A stretch of DNA of 64,000 nt from Candidatus Didemnitutus sp. (GCA_019634575.1 JAHCAY010000001.1:124001-188000); one strand, 5' to 3'; positions 27,122 to 38,261 are shown, counted from the first letter of the stretch. Numbers and translations are program-made. Notes: a model not told the origin generated them from the letters alone.

Positions 27122-29524
27122 TTATTCCGCGCGCAGCGCCTCGACGGGATTGATGCGCGTGGCGCGGTGGGCGGGGAGCCAGCTGGCGAAGAGACCGATT
27201 GCGAGCAGCACGACCGACACGGCGGCGAGACTGAGCAGGTCGAACGGCGAAACGCCGTAGAGGACGCTGCTCATGAGCTTGCCGAGACCCGCGGCGGCGA
27301 GCAGGCCGAGGCCGAGGCCGATGAGCGCGAGTCGCAGGCCTTGGCCGAGCATCAACTGACGCACCGAGCCGGCGGTGGCGCCGAGTGCCATGCGCACGCC
27401 GACTTCGCGCGTGCGCTGTGCGACGATGTAGCTGAGCACGCCGTAGAGGCCGATCGCGGAGAGCAGCAGCGCCACGCCGGCGAAGACGGCGAGGAGCCGG
27501 AGCATGATGCGCTCGTTGGTGACGGATTGATCGAAAAGTTCGTCCATCGTGCGCAGGGCGAAGACGGGCAGGGTCGGCTCGATTTTCCGCATTGTGGCGC
27601 GGATGGCACCGGCGAGGGAGGCCGGGTCCTGCTGCGTGCGCAGCACGAAACTGACGGAGCCGGGCGGCAAGCGGCGGTAGGGAAAATAGATCTGCACGCG
27701 CGTGTCTTCGCCGATGCCGTAGTTCTGCACGTGGCCGACGACGCCGATGATGGTGGACCAATTCGGGCCGGTGGGACTGAGGCCGAAGCTGACGCGCTTG
27801 CCGATGGGGTCCTGGCCGGCGAAGTGGGTTTCGGCGAACTTGGCGTCGACGATCACGGTGGCGGGTTCGTCGGGCTGCTCGGTGTCGGTGAAGGTGCGTC
27901 CGCGCAGCAGGGGGATGCGCATGGTCTCGAAATACGCGGCGCTGGCGGCGTTGTTTTCGGTCGAGGGACGCTTGCCGACGCCGGGGTCGGCCTGGCCTTC
28001 GACGAGGTAGAACGTCTGGTTGCCGCCGCCGGAAAGCGGGAGCGGGTTGGTGAGCGCGACGTGCGTGACGCCGGGAAGTTGGCGGAGCTCGGCGAGCGCG
28101 CGGTCGAGGAGTTGGGTGCGCTTGGCGCCGTCCTGCCAATCGCGACCGGGCATCACGTAGCCGAAGCTGACGATGCGGTCGGTCTTCAGGCCGAGGTCGG
28201 CGCGGTAAAGGTTGTAGATGGTCCGGATCATCAGGCCGGACGCGAAGAGGAGCATGAGCGTCAGCGCGAATTCGCCGGCGACGAGGACGGAGCGCCAGCT
28301 GGCGTGCCCGGCGCTGCCGCCGCGGCCGCCGGCGGCGAGGGCTTCGTTGAGATTGACCTTGGTGCCGGAGAGCGCGGGCACGAGGCCGAAGAGGACGGTG
28401 GTGCCGACGCCGATCACGACCGACAGGCCGAGGACGGTGAAGTCCATGGCGACTTGCGTGACGAAGGGCGAGTTGGCGGGAATGATCGTCTTGATGCCCT
28501 GCATGACGCCGTAGCCGGCGCCGAGCCCGAGAACCGTGCCGGCGAGGCCGAGGAGGAGACTCTCCGTGAGCACGAGGCGGATGAGGCGGCCGCGTCCGGC
28601 GCCGAGCGCGGCGCGCACGGCGAACTCCCGCGAACGGACGGCGGCGCGAGCGAGGAGGAGATTGGCGACGTTGGCGCAGGCGATCAGGAGCACGCCGAGG
28701 GCGGCGCCGAAGGAAATCCAGACAGCGCCGCGCTGCTGGCCGACGGCGCGCTCGACGAGCGTCTGCATGTTGACGGAGTTGCCGGTGTTGGACTGCGGGT
28801 ATTGCTGCTCGAGGCGTCGCGCGAGGGCGACCATGTCGGCGCGGGCGGCCTCGAGCGAGAGGCCGGGCTTCAGCCGGCCGATGCAGTAGAGTCCGGGATG
28901 GCTGCCGCGGTCGCGCATCGCGTCGGCGTTGAGTCCGAGCGGAGTCCACACGTCGGGGGAGTTGGTGGGAAAGCTGAAGGTGGCGGGCATCACGCCGACG
29001 ACGGAGTAGATTTCCCCACTGAGGGCGAGCTTCGTGCCGAGCACGTCGGGGCGGGCACCGAGCGAGGTTTGCCAGAAGCGCTCGCTGACGACGGCGACGC
29101 GTTCGGCGCCGGGCTTGTCCTCGGCGGCGGAGAACCAGCGTCCGCGGAGCGGCGCGACGCCGAGCGCGGGGAACATCTCGGAGGAGAACATGGCGCCGCT
29201 GATGCGCTCGGTTTCGGAAGGGCCGACGTAGTTGAACGACTGGCCGCGGAACGCGCCGAGGTGCGTGAAGCTCTTCTGCTGCTCGCGCCAATCGACGAAG
29301 TTCGGATACGAGACCGACATGTTGGGCACCTGCTGCGAGTGTTCGCCGAAGTAGACGAGCTCCTGCACTTGCGGCAGCGGCAGCGGCTTGAAGAGCAGGA
29401 CGTTCAGGAAACTGAGGACGCCGGAGTTCGCACCGATGCCGAGCGCGAGCGTCACGATGGCGATGAGCGAAAAGACGGGCGCCTTGGCGAGCGAGCGGAG
29501 GGCGAATTTCAGGTCGGATATCAT
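27122..29524 (-). CDS. ADOP-type ABC transporter permease (800 aa)
   Basis: Complete duplicated permease starting MISDLKFALRSLAKAPVFSL. Coupling motifs are REFAVRAALGAGRGRL and [16 protein letters not shown], and the end reads ATRINPVEALRAE. Residues around 240-290 (LARRLEQQYPQSNTGNSVN) form the end of the first periplasmic domain. It is the middle gene of the 29555-27122-24548 trio, 30 bp after the first and 45 bp before the third. Substrate unknown. Confidence 0.95.
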   Translation of the reverse strand: MISDLKFALRSLAKAPVFSLIAIVTLALGIGANSGVLSFLNVLLFKPLPLPQVQELVYFGEHSQQVPNMSVSYPNFVDWREQQKSFTHLGAFRGQSFNYVGPSETERISGAMFSSEMFPALGVAPLRGRWFSAAEDKPGAERVAVVSERFWQTSLGARPDVLGTKLALSGEIYSVVGVMPATFSFPTNSPDVWTPLGLNADAMRDRGSHPGLYCIGRLKPGLSLEAARADMVALARRLEQQYPQSNTGNSVNMQTLVERAVGQQRGAVWISFGAALGVLLIACANVANLLLARAAVRSREFAVRAALGAGRGRLIRLVLTESLLLGLAGTVLGLGAGYGVMQGIKTIIPANSPFVTQVAMDFTVLGLSVVIGVGTTVLFGLVPALSGTKVNLNEALAAGGRGGSAGHASWRSVLVAGEFALTLMLLFASGLMIRTIYNLYRADLGLKTDRIVSFGYVMPGRDWQDGAKRTQLLDRALAELRQLPGVTHVALTNPLPLSGGGNQTFYLVEGQADPGVGKRPSTENNAASAAYFETMRIPLLRGRTFTDTEQPDEPATVIVDAKFAETHFAGQDPIGKRVSFGLSPTGPNWSTIIGVVGHVQNYGIGEDTRVQIYFPYRRLPPGSVSFVLRTQQDPASLAGAIRATMRKIEPTLPVFALRTMDELFDQSVTNERIMLRLLAVFAGVALLLSAIGLYGVLSYIVAQRTREVGVRMALGATAGSVRQLMLGQGLRLALIGLGLGLLAAAGLGKLMSSVLYGVSPFDLLSLAAVSVVLLAIGLFASWLPAHRATRINPVEALRAE

Positions 29525-29554
29525 GGGAGAAAAGCGGCGGAGCGGGACGGTGGA

Positions 29555-31978
29555 CTACTCGGAACGAAGTGCAACCAGCGGATCGATGCGGCTGGCGCGA
29601 TGCGCGGGGAGCCAGCAGGCGAAGGCGGCCACGAACACGAGGAAGATCGACACGCCGACGAAGGCCGCCGGGTCGGTGGCGCTGACTTCGTAGAGTTGCG
29701 CACCGAGCAGGCGCGTCAGGCCGAGCGCGATGGCGACGCCGATGGCGAGTCCGACCAGAGTGAGGCGCAGGCCCTCGCGCACGACGAGGCCGACGATGGC
29801 GACGCGAGAGGCGCCGAGGGCCATGCGGACGCCGATCTCGGCGGTGCGTTGCGCGACCGAGTAGGCGATGACGCCGTAGATGCCGAGGGCGGCCAGCACG
29901 AGTGCGAGCGCCGCGAATCCGCCGACCAGGCCGATGACGAGCCGACGGTCGGAGATGGAGTCGGCGGTGAGTTGGTGGAACGAAAGCACCTGATCGACGG
30001 GGATGCCGCGATCCAGCGCGTGCACGGCGGCGCGGATTTCGTCGCGCAGGCTCGCGGCAGGGCGGGACGAGCGGAGGACGAGGCTGAAGAAACCGTCGCC
30101 CAGTTGCGCGGTGGGATAGTAAAGCGCGTCGCCCGCGACTTGATCGAGTCCGGTGGCGCGGACTTCGCCGACGACGCCGACGATCTCGCGCGGAATGGAG
30201 CCGAGGCCGGTGATGAGACGGCGGCCGATCGGATTTTCGCCGTGGGGGAAGAGGCGCTTCGCGGTGGATTCGCTGATGAGGAGGACGTTCGAGCGGTCGG
30301 TGCGATCGCGCCAGTCGAAGTCGCGGCCCTGTTTGATCGGGATGCCCATCGTGGCGAAGTAGCCCGGCAGGGTGTTGCTGCGGACGGCGAGCCGGCGCTC
30401 GTTGATGGGCGGGAGCGCTTCGCCTTCGAGCGAGAACGGCGAGCGGGTGTTGCCGCCCGCGACGACGGGGAGATTGTTGATGCCGGAGACGGCGGTGACC
30501 CCGGGAATCGCGGAGAGACGCTGGACGAGCTGGGCGTAGAACGCGGTCTGCGCGTCCGCGTCGGGATATTGCGCGGGCGAGAGCTGGACGTTGAAGGTGC
30601 TGACGCCGGTGGCGTCGAAGCCCGGCGACACACCCTGGAGCCACACGAAACTGCGCAGGAGCAGCGCGGCGCCGATGAGGAGCACGAGCGAAAGCGCCAC
30701 TTCGCCCACGAAGAGCGCGGAGCGCAGGCGGTTGGCGGCGCGGCCGCCGGTGTTGCCGCGCGTGGCGTCCTTGAGCGTCTCGTTGACGTCGGCGTGCGAG
30801 GCCTGCCACGCGGGGAGAAAGCCCATGCCGAGGCCGGTCGCGAGCGAGAGCAGCAGGGCGAAGCCGAGGACGGGGAGATCGACGGAAATTTCCTGCGCGC
30901 GCGGAATGAAGTCGGCGGCGATGCGTGCGAGCGAATCGACGCCCCAGACGGCGAGCAGCGAGCCGGCGAGTCCGGCGGCGAGGGCGACGAGCGTGCTTTC
31001 GGTGAGGAATTGCGCGACGATGCTGCGTCGCGTGGCGCCGAGCGCGGCGCGGATGGCGATCTCCTTGCGGCGGGCCGCGAGACGGACGAGGAAAAGATTC
31101 GCAACGTTGGCGCAGGCGATGAGGAGCACGAAGCCGACGGCGGCGAGGAGCACGAAGAAGACCGGGCGCTGGCCGCCAACGAGGTCGGCTTGCATGGAGC
31201 GAGCGAAGATGCCGCCGTTGGCGTCGACTTTCTCCGGGTGTGCGGCGGCGTAGGTGGCGGCGGCGCGCTTCAGTTGGGCGTCGAGCGTCTCGAGCGTCGC
31301 GCCGGGTTTGAGGCGTCCATGGACGAGCAGGTAGCCCGAGCCTTGGAGCATGAGTTCGCGTGGCAGGCCCTCGAGCTCGAAGGGTCTCGCGGCGAACACG
31401 TCGATGCCGTTGAAGGGAAACCCGAAGCCGTCCGGCAGGATGCCGATGATGGTGTGCGGGACGTTGTTGAGGATGAGTGCCTGGCCGACGGCGTCGGGCG
31501 CGCGGTTGAACTGGCGTTGCCAGAGTCCCGCGCTGATCAGGACGACCGGCGCGCCGCCGGTGCGATCTTCCTTAGCGAGGAAATTACGTCCGCGCTGCGG
31601 TTGCACGCCGAGGACGGGAAAGAAATTCTGCGTGACGCGGGCGGCGGTGAGCTGGACCGGATCGCCGCCGCCGGTGAGAGTGAAGGCGGTGCCGGCGAGG
31701 GCCGAGAGCGACTCGACGGCGTCGAGGTTGTCGCGGAAGTGCTCGTAGCGCGGGTAGGAGAGATTGGCCTGGTCGAGGCCGCGGTCGGCGAACGCGCCCC
31801 AGACGCGCACGAGACGCGACGGCTCGGCGAAATTCAGCGGACGCAGGAAGAGCGTGTTGATCGCGGAATAGATCGCGACGTTGGCGCCGATGCCGAGGGC
31901 GAGCGTGAGCAGCGCGACGGCGGTGAATCCCGGCGATCTCGCGAGCGAGCGGAGCGCGAGGCGGAGGTTCGTGGTCAT
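29555..31978 (-). CDS. ADOP-type ABC transporter permease (807 aa)
   Basis: Complete duplicated permease starting MTTNLRLALRSLARSPGFTA. Coupling motifs are KEIAIRAALGATRRSI and [16 protein letters not shown], and the end reads ASRIDPLVALRSE. It is the first gene of the trio and the ADOP closest to the ATPase/adaptor pair, but a 364-bp gap with repeat elements separates it from the ATPase gene. Read-through from the sigma54 promoter at 34571 is possible but not shown. No ATP-binding domain. Confidence 0.95.
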   Translation of the reverse strand: MTTNLRLALRSLARSPGFTAVALLTLALGIGANVAIYSAINTLFLRPLNFAEPSRLVRVWGAFADRGLDQANLSYPRYEHFRDNLDAVESLSALAGTAFTLTGGGDPVQLTAARVTQNFFPVLGVQPQRGRNFLAKEDRTGGAPVVLISAGLWQRQFNRAPDAVGQALILNNVPHTIIGILPDGFGFPFNGIDVFAARPFELEGLPRELMLQGSGYLLVHGRLKPGATLETLDAQLKRAAATYAAAHPEKVDANGGIFARSMQADLVGGQRPVFFVLLAAVGFVLLIACANVANLFLVRLAARRKEIAIRAALGATRRSIVAQFLTESTLVALAAGLAGSLLAVWGVDSLARIAADFIPRAQEISVDLPVLGFALLLSLATGLGMGFLPAWQASHADVNETLKDATRGNTGGRAANRLRSALFVGEVALSLVLLIGAALLLRSFVWLQGVSPGFDATGVSTFNVQLSPAQYPDADAQTAFYAQLVQRLSAIPGVTAVSGINNLPVVAGGNTRSPFSLEGEALPPINERRLAVRSNTLPGYFATMGIPIKQGRDFDWRDRTDRSNVLLISESTAKRLFPHGENPIGRRLITGLGSIPREIVGVVGEVRATGLDQVAGDALYYPTAQLGDGFFSLVLRSSRPAASLRDEIRAAVHALDRGIPVDQVLSFHQLTADSISDRRLVIGLVGGFAALALVLAALGIYGVIAYSVAQRTAEIGVRMALGASRVAIVGLVVREGLRLTLVGLAIGVAIALGLTRLLGAQLYEVSATDPAAFVGVSIFLVFVAAFACWLPAHRASRIDPLVALRSE

Positions 31979-32036
31979 GGGTGCGTGGAGCTGCGGGATG
32001 CGGCGGACGATCGGTGGGATCGCGCGCGTCTAAAGG

Positions 32037-32089
32037 AGCGGGAGCTTCCAACTCCCATCGCCCAACAACGGGAGCTGGAAGCTCCCGCT
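32037..32089. repeat. Inverted repeat, 20-bp arms (REP-like)
   Basis: The arms agcgggagcttccaactccc (32037-32056) and gggagctggaagctcccgct (32070-32089) pair at 19 of 20 positions around a 13-nt loop. CTACC follows directly, the same tail seen in other repeats of this window. Confidence 0.8.
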
Positions 32090-32300
32090 ACCCGTTGGTG
32101 CGGGCAGACGGGAAAGAACCAATGAAAAAGCGGAGGGCGCCGGGTCGCCTTCGTCCCGAGAGCCCGACCACTGAGAGGGGCCGTTCGGGACGGGGCGAAG
32201 ATGCGGGGATGGCGCCGCTCCGCTGATTGAGCTAGGGACTGAAAAGAACTGCGGCGTTCCGCGGTTGCCGTGGGGCGGAGACGTGATGGTTTCCGCCACG

Positions 32301-32329
32301 ACCCGCGCCCGGAGGTCGCGGGCTACCGA
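32301..32329 (-). repeat. GGTAG-headed interspersed repeat
   Basis: Read on the minus strand this is GGTAGCCCGCGACCTCC followed by GGGCGCGGG. It shares GGTAGnCnGCGA with the copies at 47527-47550 and 61981-62005. Confidence 0.6.
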
Positions 32330-32342
32330 CGATTGGCGGGAA

Positions 32343-33053
<711 letters not shown>

Positions 33054-33115
33054 TGGGTAATTGCGCGTGGCAGTGGGAGGGAAACACGCGAAGCGTGCTT
33101 GGGGTTACAGAAATT

Positions 33116-33187
33116 TCAGGCGGAGGCGTCAGCGTCGGTCGCGATGACCAGGCTGAGGAGGCAGAGGACGACGATGGCGGCGAGCAT
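33116..33187 (-). CDS. Possible 23-residue membrane peptide
   Basis: A short frame, MLAAIVVLCLLSLVIATDADASA, would give one hydrophobic helix. It sits alone in the gap between adaptor and ATPase genes. No strong ribosome site was seen, so it may be chance. Confidence 0.2.
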   Translation of the reverse strand: MLAAIVVLCLLSLVIATDADASA

Positions 33188-33200
33188 GGCGCTTATTACA

Positions 33201-33245
33201 GCTGGATCGCCGGGCCCGGCTGCGCCGGGCTCGCGATGACAAGCT
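33201..33245. repeat. Palindromic interspersed-type element
   Basis: gctggatcgccgggccc...gggctcgcgatgacaagct forms an imperfect palindrome. It recalls the TGGATNGCCGGG...CCCGGCNATGACA family common in other phyla. It lies in the adaptor-ATPase gap. Confidence 0.5.
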
Positions 33246-33291
33246 GGAAGGAGGTGGACTGGACTGGAGGAGAGCGTCGCACGAGGCGGGA

Positions 33292-34545
33292 TTAGTTCAG
33301 GCGGATGCGGTCGTTGGCGTCCCACTGCGACATGTCGGAAAGGATGACGCGGTCGCCGGGTTGGAGGCCGTTGACGATTTCGATGGTGTTGACCGAGCTG
33401 CGACCGAGCTGCACCTGGGTGCGGGTGGCGTCGTTGCTGGCGGGATCAAGTTTGAAGATGCCGACCGTGCTGCGTTCCTGGCCGAAGGCGGGACGGCCGA
33501 CGTAGACGACGTCGTTGAGGCGCTCGAGTTCGATGGTGCCGTCGACCGAGAGGTCGGGGCGGGCGCCGCGCGGGAGTTGACCGTCGAGGCGGACGTCGAC
33601 AAGCACGGTGCCGTTCTGCACGGCGGGGTCGATGCGCGCGACCTTGCCTTCGACGACGCCGTTGCGGGTGTCGATGGAGGCGAGCTGGCCGATGGCGATG
33701 TCCTTGGCTTGGGTTTCGGCGATGCGGACTTCGGCCTTGAGTTTGGCCGGGTCGGCGACGCGGGCGATGTTGGTGCCGGGCTGGACTTGCGCGCCGACTT
33801 CGACGGGGAGGGCGGAGAGGACGCCGGTCATGGAAGAGCGGACCTTGAGGGCGTCGAGTTCCTCGGCGCGGAGCTTGGCGAGAGAGCGGAGGCGCTCGAC
33901 TTCGGCTTCCTGCACGGCGAGCTGCGGCTTGATGGATTCCTTGGCGAAGGCGAAACGTTTTTGCTCGATCGCGTTGGTGTTCGCGGCCTGTGCGGCGGTG
34001 GCTTGCGAGAGGCGGAGTTCGAGCTCGGAGACGAGGCCGTCCTTGAAGAGCTGTTCGCGAACCTCGGCCTGGAGCTTGCTCGTTTCGAAGTCGGACTTGG
34101 CGCGCGCGGCGGTGGACTCGGATTGGAGCAACTGGGATTCGAGTTGCACGCGGAGGTTGGAGAGCTGGGCCTCGGCGGCGCGGAGCTGGGAGTCGGCGTT
34201 GGCGGAGGCGGAGACGACGTCGGGGTTGGTCAGCTCGAGGATGAGCGTGCCGGGTTCAACGACCGCGCCGGGGCGCAGGATGATCTTGTCGACGCGGCCC
34301 TGGGTGCGCGCGGCGATCCAGCGGATTTCCTCCGGGACGAGCGTGCCGAGGCCGCGGACTTGGCGGACCATCGGGCCGCGCTTCACGGTGTCGATCCACA
34401 CGAGATTGCGTTCGACGGTGGGCGCGGCGGGTTTGAGGCGGGCGAGCACGACGGTGATACCGACGAGCACGACAGCGGCGATGATTCCGTAGACGAGGCG
34501 CTTCTTGCGCTTCTCTTTGGCGGCGTTGGGGCGGGGAATATCCAT
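33292..34545 (-). CDS. HlyD/MacA-type periplasmic adaptor (417 aa)
   Basis: A cytoplasmic KEKRKKR anchor and one TM helix (residues about 17-35, VYGIIAAVVLVGITVVLA), then the membrane-fusion-protein order: lipoyl half (GRVDKIILRPGAVVEPGTLILEL), a long alpha-hairpin rich in A/Q/E (about 110-225), the second lipoyl half (VRSSMTGVLSALPVEVGAQVQPG), a beta-barrel and a membrane-proximal domain ending in GLQPGDRVILSDMSQWDANDRIRLN. It would bridge an inner-membrane ABC permease to the outer membrane. It is the first gene after a strong sigma54 promoter at 34571 and is followed by the LolD-type ATPase. Partner permease: presumably one or more of the ADOPs. Confidence 0.94.
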   Translation of the reverse strand: MDIPRPNAAKEKRKKRLVYGIIAAVVLVGITVVLARLKPAAPTVERNLVWIDTVKRGPMVRQVRGLGTLVPEEIRWIAARTQGRVDKIILRPGAVVEPGTLILELTNPDVVSASANADSQLRAAEAQLSNLRVQLESQLLQSESTAARAKSDFETSKLQAEVREQLFKDGLVSELELRLSQATAAQAANTNAIEQKRFAFAKESIKPQLAVQEAEVERLRSLAKLRAEELDALKVRSSMTGVLSALPVEVGAQVQPGTNIARVADPAKLKAEVRIAETQAKDIAIGQLASIDTRNGVVEGKVARIDPAVQNGTVLVDVRLDGQLPRGARPDLSVDGTIELERLNDVVYVGRPAFGQERSTVGIFKLDPASNDATRTQVQLGRSSVNTIEIVNGLQPGDRVILSDMSQWDANDRIRLN

Positions 34546-34570
34546 TGCGAAATGCGGAAAGTCTGCGGCT

Positions 34571-34591
34571 CTATCGCACCGCTCGTGCCAA
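34571..34591 (-). promoter_or_regulatory. Sigma54 promoter of the adaptor-ATPase operon
   Basis: The minus strand reads TTGGCACGAGCGGTGCGATAG: GG and GC are 10 bases apart, matching TGGCACG-N5-TGC. Predicted start near 34564, 19 nt before the ATG. It differs at only one of 21 positions from the promoter at 38571. Confidence 0.85.
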
Positions 34592-34687
34592 GGAAGCGGT
34601 AAGCTTTAAACTATTGGAGGTAAGCAAGAAGAGAGCGACTGGCAAATGAGGGTGCGAGCGCGTCAGAGCGAAGGCGGGATGTGGCCG

Positions 34688-34701
34688 TCCCGAAAACGGG
34701 A
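34688..34701. promoter_or_regulatory. Candidate activator-binding palindrome (UAS)
   Basis: TCCCGAAAACGGGA (TCCC-N6-GGGA) is centred 130 bp upstream of the predicted sigma54 start at 34564, the same distance as the site at 5894. Confidence 0.55.
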
Positions 34702-34745
34702 AACCCACAGGAACGCAATCGGTTGTCGGACTGCGTGCGGCGGGA

Positions 34746-34985
34746 TTATTTCGCCCGCAAGTTGCCCACGACAAAGGTCCCGATCGCCACCGTGACAAAC
34801 GCGAGCAGCGACCACGGCAGTGCCGTGACCCACGCTGCGGACGGAGGGTAGCTGGTGATGGGCTGCTGCGTCGCGATCCCGGGTTGATGAGCCAGCAAAC
34901 GAAAATACTGCCACGTAAACACGACGGCGAAAACGGTGACGCCGGCAATGGCTCCGGCGACGGTGGATTTGGTCATTCGATTCAT
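34746..34985 (-). CDS. Small two-TM membrane protein (79 aa)
   Basis: Two hydrophobic helices, GAIAGVTVFAVVFTWQYFRLL and ALPWSLLAFVTVAIGTFVVG, separated by a polar loop, with a short basic end. Not recognised. A TTG start at 35009 would add eight residues; the ATG at 34985 is preferred. It lies 58 bp after the histidine kinase stop and 45 bp before the UAS palindrome of the adaptor operon, between the sensor and the transporter genes. A role in sensing or assembly is possible but unsupported. Confidence 0.6.
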   Translation of the reverse strand: MNRMTKSTVAGAIAGVTVFAVVFTWQYFRLLAHQPGIATQQPITSYPPSAAWVTALPWSLLAFVTVAIGTFVVGNLRAK

Positions 34986-35043
34986 CGTGGCGGGCAAATT
35001 CAGCTGCAACAGGAGCGCTTGTTGGGCCGCGTGGCTGGCGGTT

Positions 35044-36396
35044 TCAGGCTGGCAGGCGCATTCGCGCGATGCAGCCGGTGGCGTCGGTGCGGTTTTCCAG
35101 CGTCAGGGAGCCGCCGTGGTTTTCGGCGATCTGGCGGCAGAGGACGAGGCCGATGCCGGAGCCGGACGGTTTCGTCGTGAAAAACGGGACGAAGAGATTC
35201 TGCGAGTTGGCGATGCCGGGACCGTTGTCCTCGACGAAGATTTCGATCGCGCCGGGCAGCGCGCGCCAGCCGGTGCTCACGCAGCAGGTCGGCTCGCCGG
35301 GTTGGCCGGCTTCGGGGCGCGCTTCGACGGCGTTTTTGATGAGGTTGATGAAAACCTGCTCTAGCTGCGCGGCGTCGGCGTTGAGGACGATGTCGGGGCC
35401 TTCGACGACTGTGACCGGTGTGCGCGTTTCGAGCGAGGCGACGCGGCGGAGCAGCGGGCCGATCTGGACGGGGAGCTTCGTCGGCGGCGGCAGCTTCGCG
35501 AGCCGCGCGTAGGACTGCATGAAGCGGTTGAGGCCTTCGGCGCGCGCTTCGATGATTTCGAGGCCGCCGCGCATGTCGTCTTCCCAGTCGGGGGCGCGTT
35601 TGTCGCGACGCAACATCGCGCCGAGCGAGCCGGCGATGGATTTGATGGGGGCAAGGGAGTTGTTGAGCTCATGGCCGATGACGCGCACGAGGCGCTGCCA
35701 GGCTTTGAGCTCTTCCTCGCGGAGCGGCTGGCTGAGATCGGCGATGACGACGAGCGAGTGGGGCAGACCACCTTCGCGGAACATGGTGCGGCGCATCCCC
35801 CAGCGGCCGGCGCCGCCGGGGAAGGTGCGGTTGAGCACGCGCGTGGCGTCACCGGTGAGGCAATCGACCATGTCGAGTTCCTTGGCGTCGCGGCCGAGGA
35901 TGCGCTCGGCGGGTTGGGCGAGGAGTTCCTGGCCGGACCGGTTGACGAGGCGCAGCGTCTCGTTGCCATCGAAGGCGAAGATGGCGACGTCGATTTCCTC
36001 CATGACGGTGCGGAGCAGGGCGGTGGCTTCGAGGGCGCCGAGGCGTTGTTCCTGGAGGACGCCGCCGAGGAGGTTGATTTCGGCCATGACGTCGCCGAGG
36101 GGTTCGTCGCGGTTGGCGCCGCGGGCGCGGGTGGAGAAGTCGCCTTCGCGGAGCGCGGTGAGGAGATTGGCCATCGTCTGCAGCGGGCGCATGACGAGCT
36201 CGCGCACGGCGAGGGCGTAGCCGAGCCAGAAGCCGACGATGATGAGTCCGAACGTCCACTGCTTCTTCGCGTCCATCTCGGTCTCGCGATCGACCATGAG
36301 CCACACGGCGACAAGCACGGCCGGCAGGCCCGAGAGCAGCGTGTAGAGCAGCACGCGGTTCTCGTGGGCGAGGCGACGCTGTTTCACAGCAGGCAT
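35044..36396 (-). CDS. NtrY-like membrane histidine kinase (450 aa)
   Basis: Two N-terminal TM helices (about 14-32 and 47-63), a HAMP-like segment (RPLQTMANLLTALREGDF), a PAS domain (VMEEIDVAIFAFDGNETL...NRSGQELL, about 130-180), the phosphoacceptor box VIGHELNNSLAPIKSI, then the ATPase domain with N-box INLIKNAVEA, G1 VEDNGPGI and G2 GSGIGLVLC. The periplasmic loop is only about 10-15 residues, so the signal is probably sensed in the membrane. Encoded downstream of its NtrC-family partner regulator. Its start codon lies inside the inverted repeat of the IVP element, so the original ribosome site may have been replaced. Confidence 0.93.
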   Translation of the reverse strand: MPAVKQRRLAHENRVLLYTLLSGLPAVLVAVWLMVDRETEMDAKKQWTFGLIIVGFWLGYALAVRELVMRPLQTMANLLTALREGDFSTRARGANRDEPLGDVMAEINLLGGVLQEQRLGALEATALLRTVMEEIDVAIFAFDGNETLRLVNRSGQELLAQPAERILGRDAKELDMVDCLTGDATRVLNRTFPGGAGRWGMRRTMFREGGLPHSLVVIADLSQPLREEELKAWQRLVRVIGHELNNSLAPIKSIAGSLGAMLRRDKRAPDWEDDMRGGLEIIEARAEGLNRFMQSYARLAKLPPPTKLPVQIGPLLRRVASLETRTPVTVVEGPDIVLNADAAQLEQVFINLIKNAVEARPEAGQPGEPTCCVSTGWRALPGAIEIFVEDNGPGIANSQNLFVPFFTTKPSGSGIGLVLCRQIAENHGGSLTLENRTDATGCIARMRLPA

Positions 36397-36804
36397 CAGC
36401 GGTCAGCGATCAGGTTTCAGCTTCCGGGCAAAGGCACCGATCATTTTCTTGAGTTCAGCGACTTCGTTGGCGAGCGGAGCGTGTTCCTTGGCCGGCAGAT
36501 AATCCAGTGAGGCGGCAAGGAAAAGGAAGTATTCGAGTTCGCTGCCCGAGCCGTGAGCGATATCGAGAAAGCGCTTAAGCTCCGCGTCACTATCCCGGCC
36601 ACAGCCTTCAGCGATGTTTGCCGGTATCGAGTAGCTGGCGCGCCGGATTTGGCTGGTCAGCGCGAAGAGTTCTTCTTTCGGAAAACGGCGCGAGACGGCG
36701 TAGACCGCGAGCGTCAGCTGGTGGCCTCGCTGCCAAATCTGAAGTGTGCGGTAGTCTCTCACGGTGTCGCCAAGGCTGAAAACTGACGGCTGATCGCTGA
36801 AAGC
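36393..36804 (-). mobile_element. IVP (four-helix-bundle) element with 29/30-bp inverted ends
   Basis: The ends gcatcagcggtcagcgatc... (36393-36421) and ...gctgatcgctgaaagc (36775-36804) form imperfect inverted repeats. The minus-strand sequences GCTTTCAGCGATCAGCCGTC and GCATCAGCGGTCAGCGATCA align with one gap and few mismatches. The ends enclose one gene and abut exactly the stop of the regulator gene and the start of the kinase gene. Insertion of a small mobile or mobilisable element is the simplest reading. Confidence 0.65.
36403..36762 (-). CDS. Four-helix-bundle protein, 23S rRNA intervening-sequence type (119 aa)
   Basis: Matches the IVP/four-helix-bundle family: DYRTLQIWQRGHQLTLAVY, PKEELFALTSQIRRASYSIPANIAEG and GSGSELEYFLFLA are its hallmark segments. 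The start is GTG at 36762. The family is related in fold to Avd of diversity-generating retroelements and is found in rRNA introns and scattered through genomes. Here it sits between two partner genes of a two-component system and its stop codon lies in the left inverted repeat. Its cellular role is unknown. Confidence 0.88.
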   Translation of the reverse strand: MRDYRTLQIWQRGHQLTLAVYAVSRRFPKEELFALTSQIRRASYSIPANIAEGCGRDSDAELKRFLDIAHGSGSELEYFLFLAASLDYLPAKEHAPLANEVAELKKMIGAFARKLKPDR

Positions 36805-38172
<1,368 letters not shown>

Positions 38173-38261
38173 TTTGCGGTAGTGACTCGCGATGCGCCGC
38201 AAGAGTCAATCCGCCTTCGCCGAAGCGGCGGCGGATCGGCGCGATGGGCGGAGTGGCGCGC

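Larger units (their letters stand above)
31979..32342. other. Repeat-bearing intergenic gap (364 bp)
   Basis: No convincing gene. It contains the inverted repeat at 32037-32089 and the GGTAG-type repeat at 32301-32329, with unassigned GC-rich sequence between. No promoter of the sigma54 type was found here. Confidence 0.6.

Noticed and set aside
26177..32125. A 1982-codon open frame on the plus strand
   Set aside because: It is antisense to three clear ADOP genes; its translation is low-complexity (E, A, G, R, D, H) from codon-position GC bias, with no domain.
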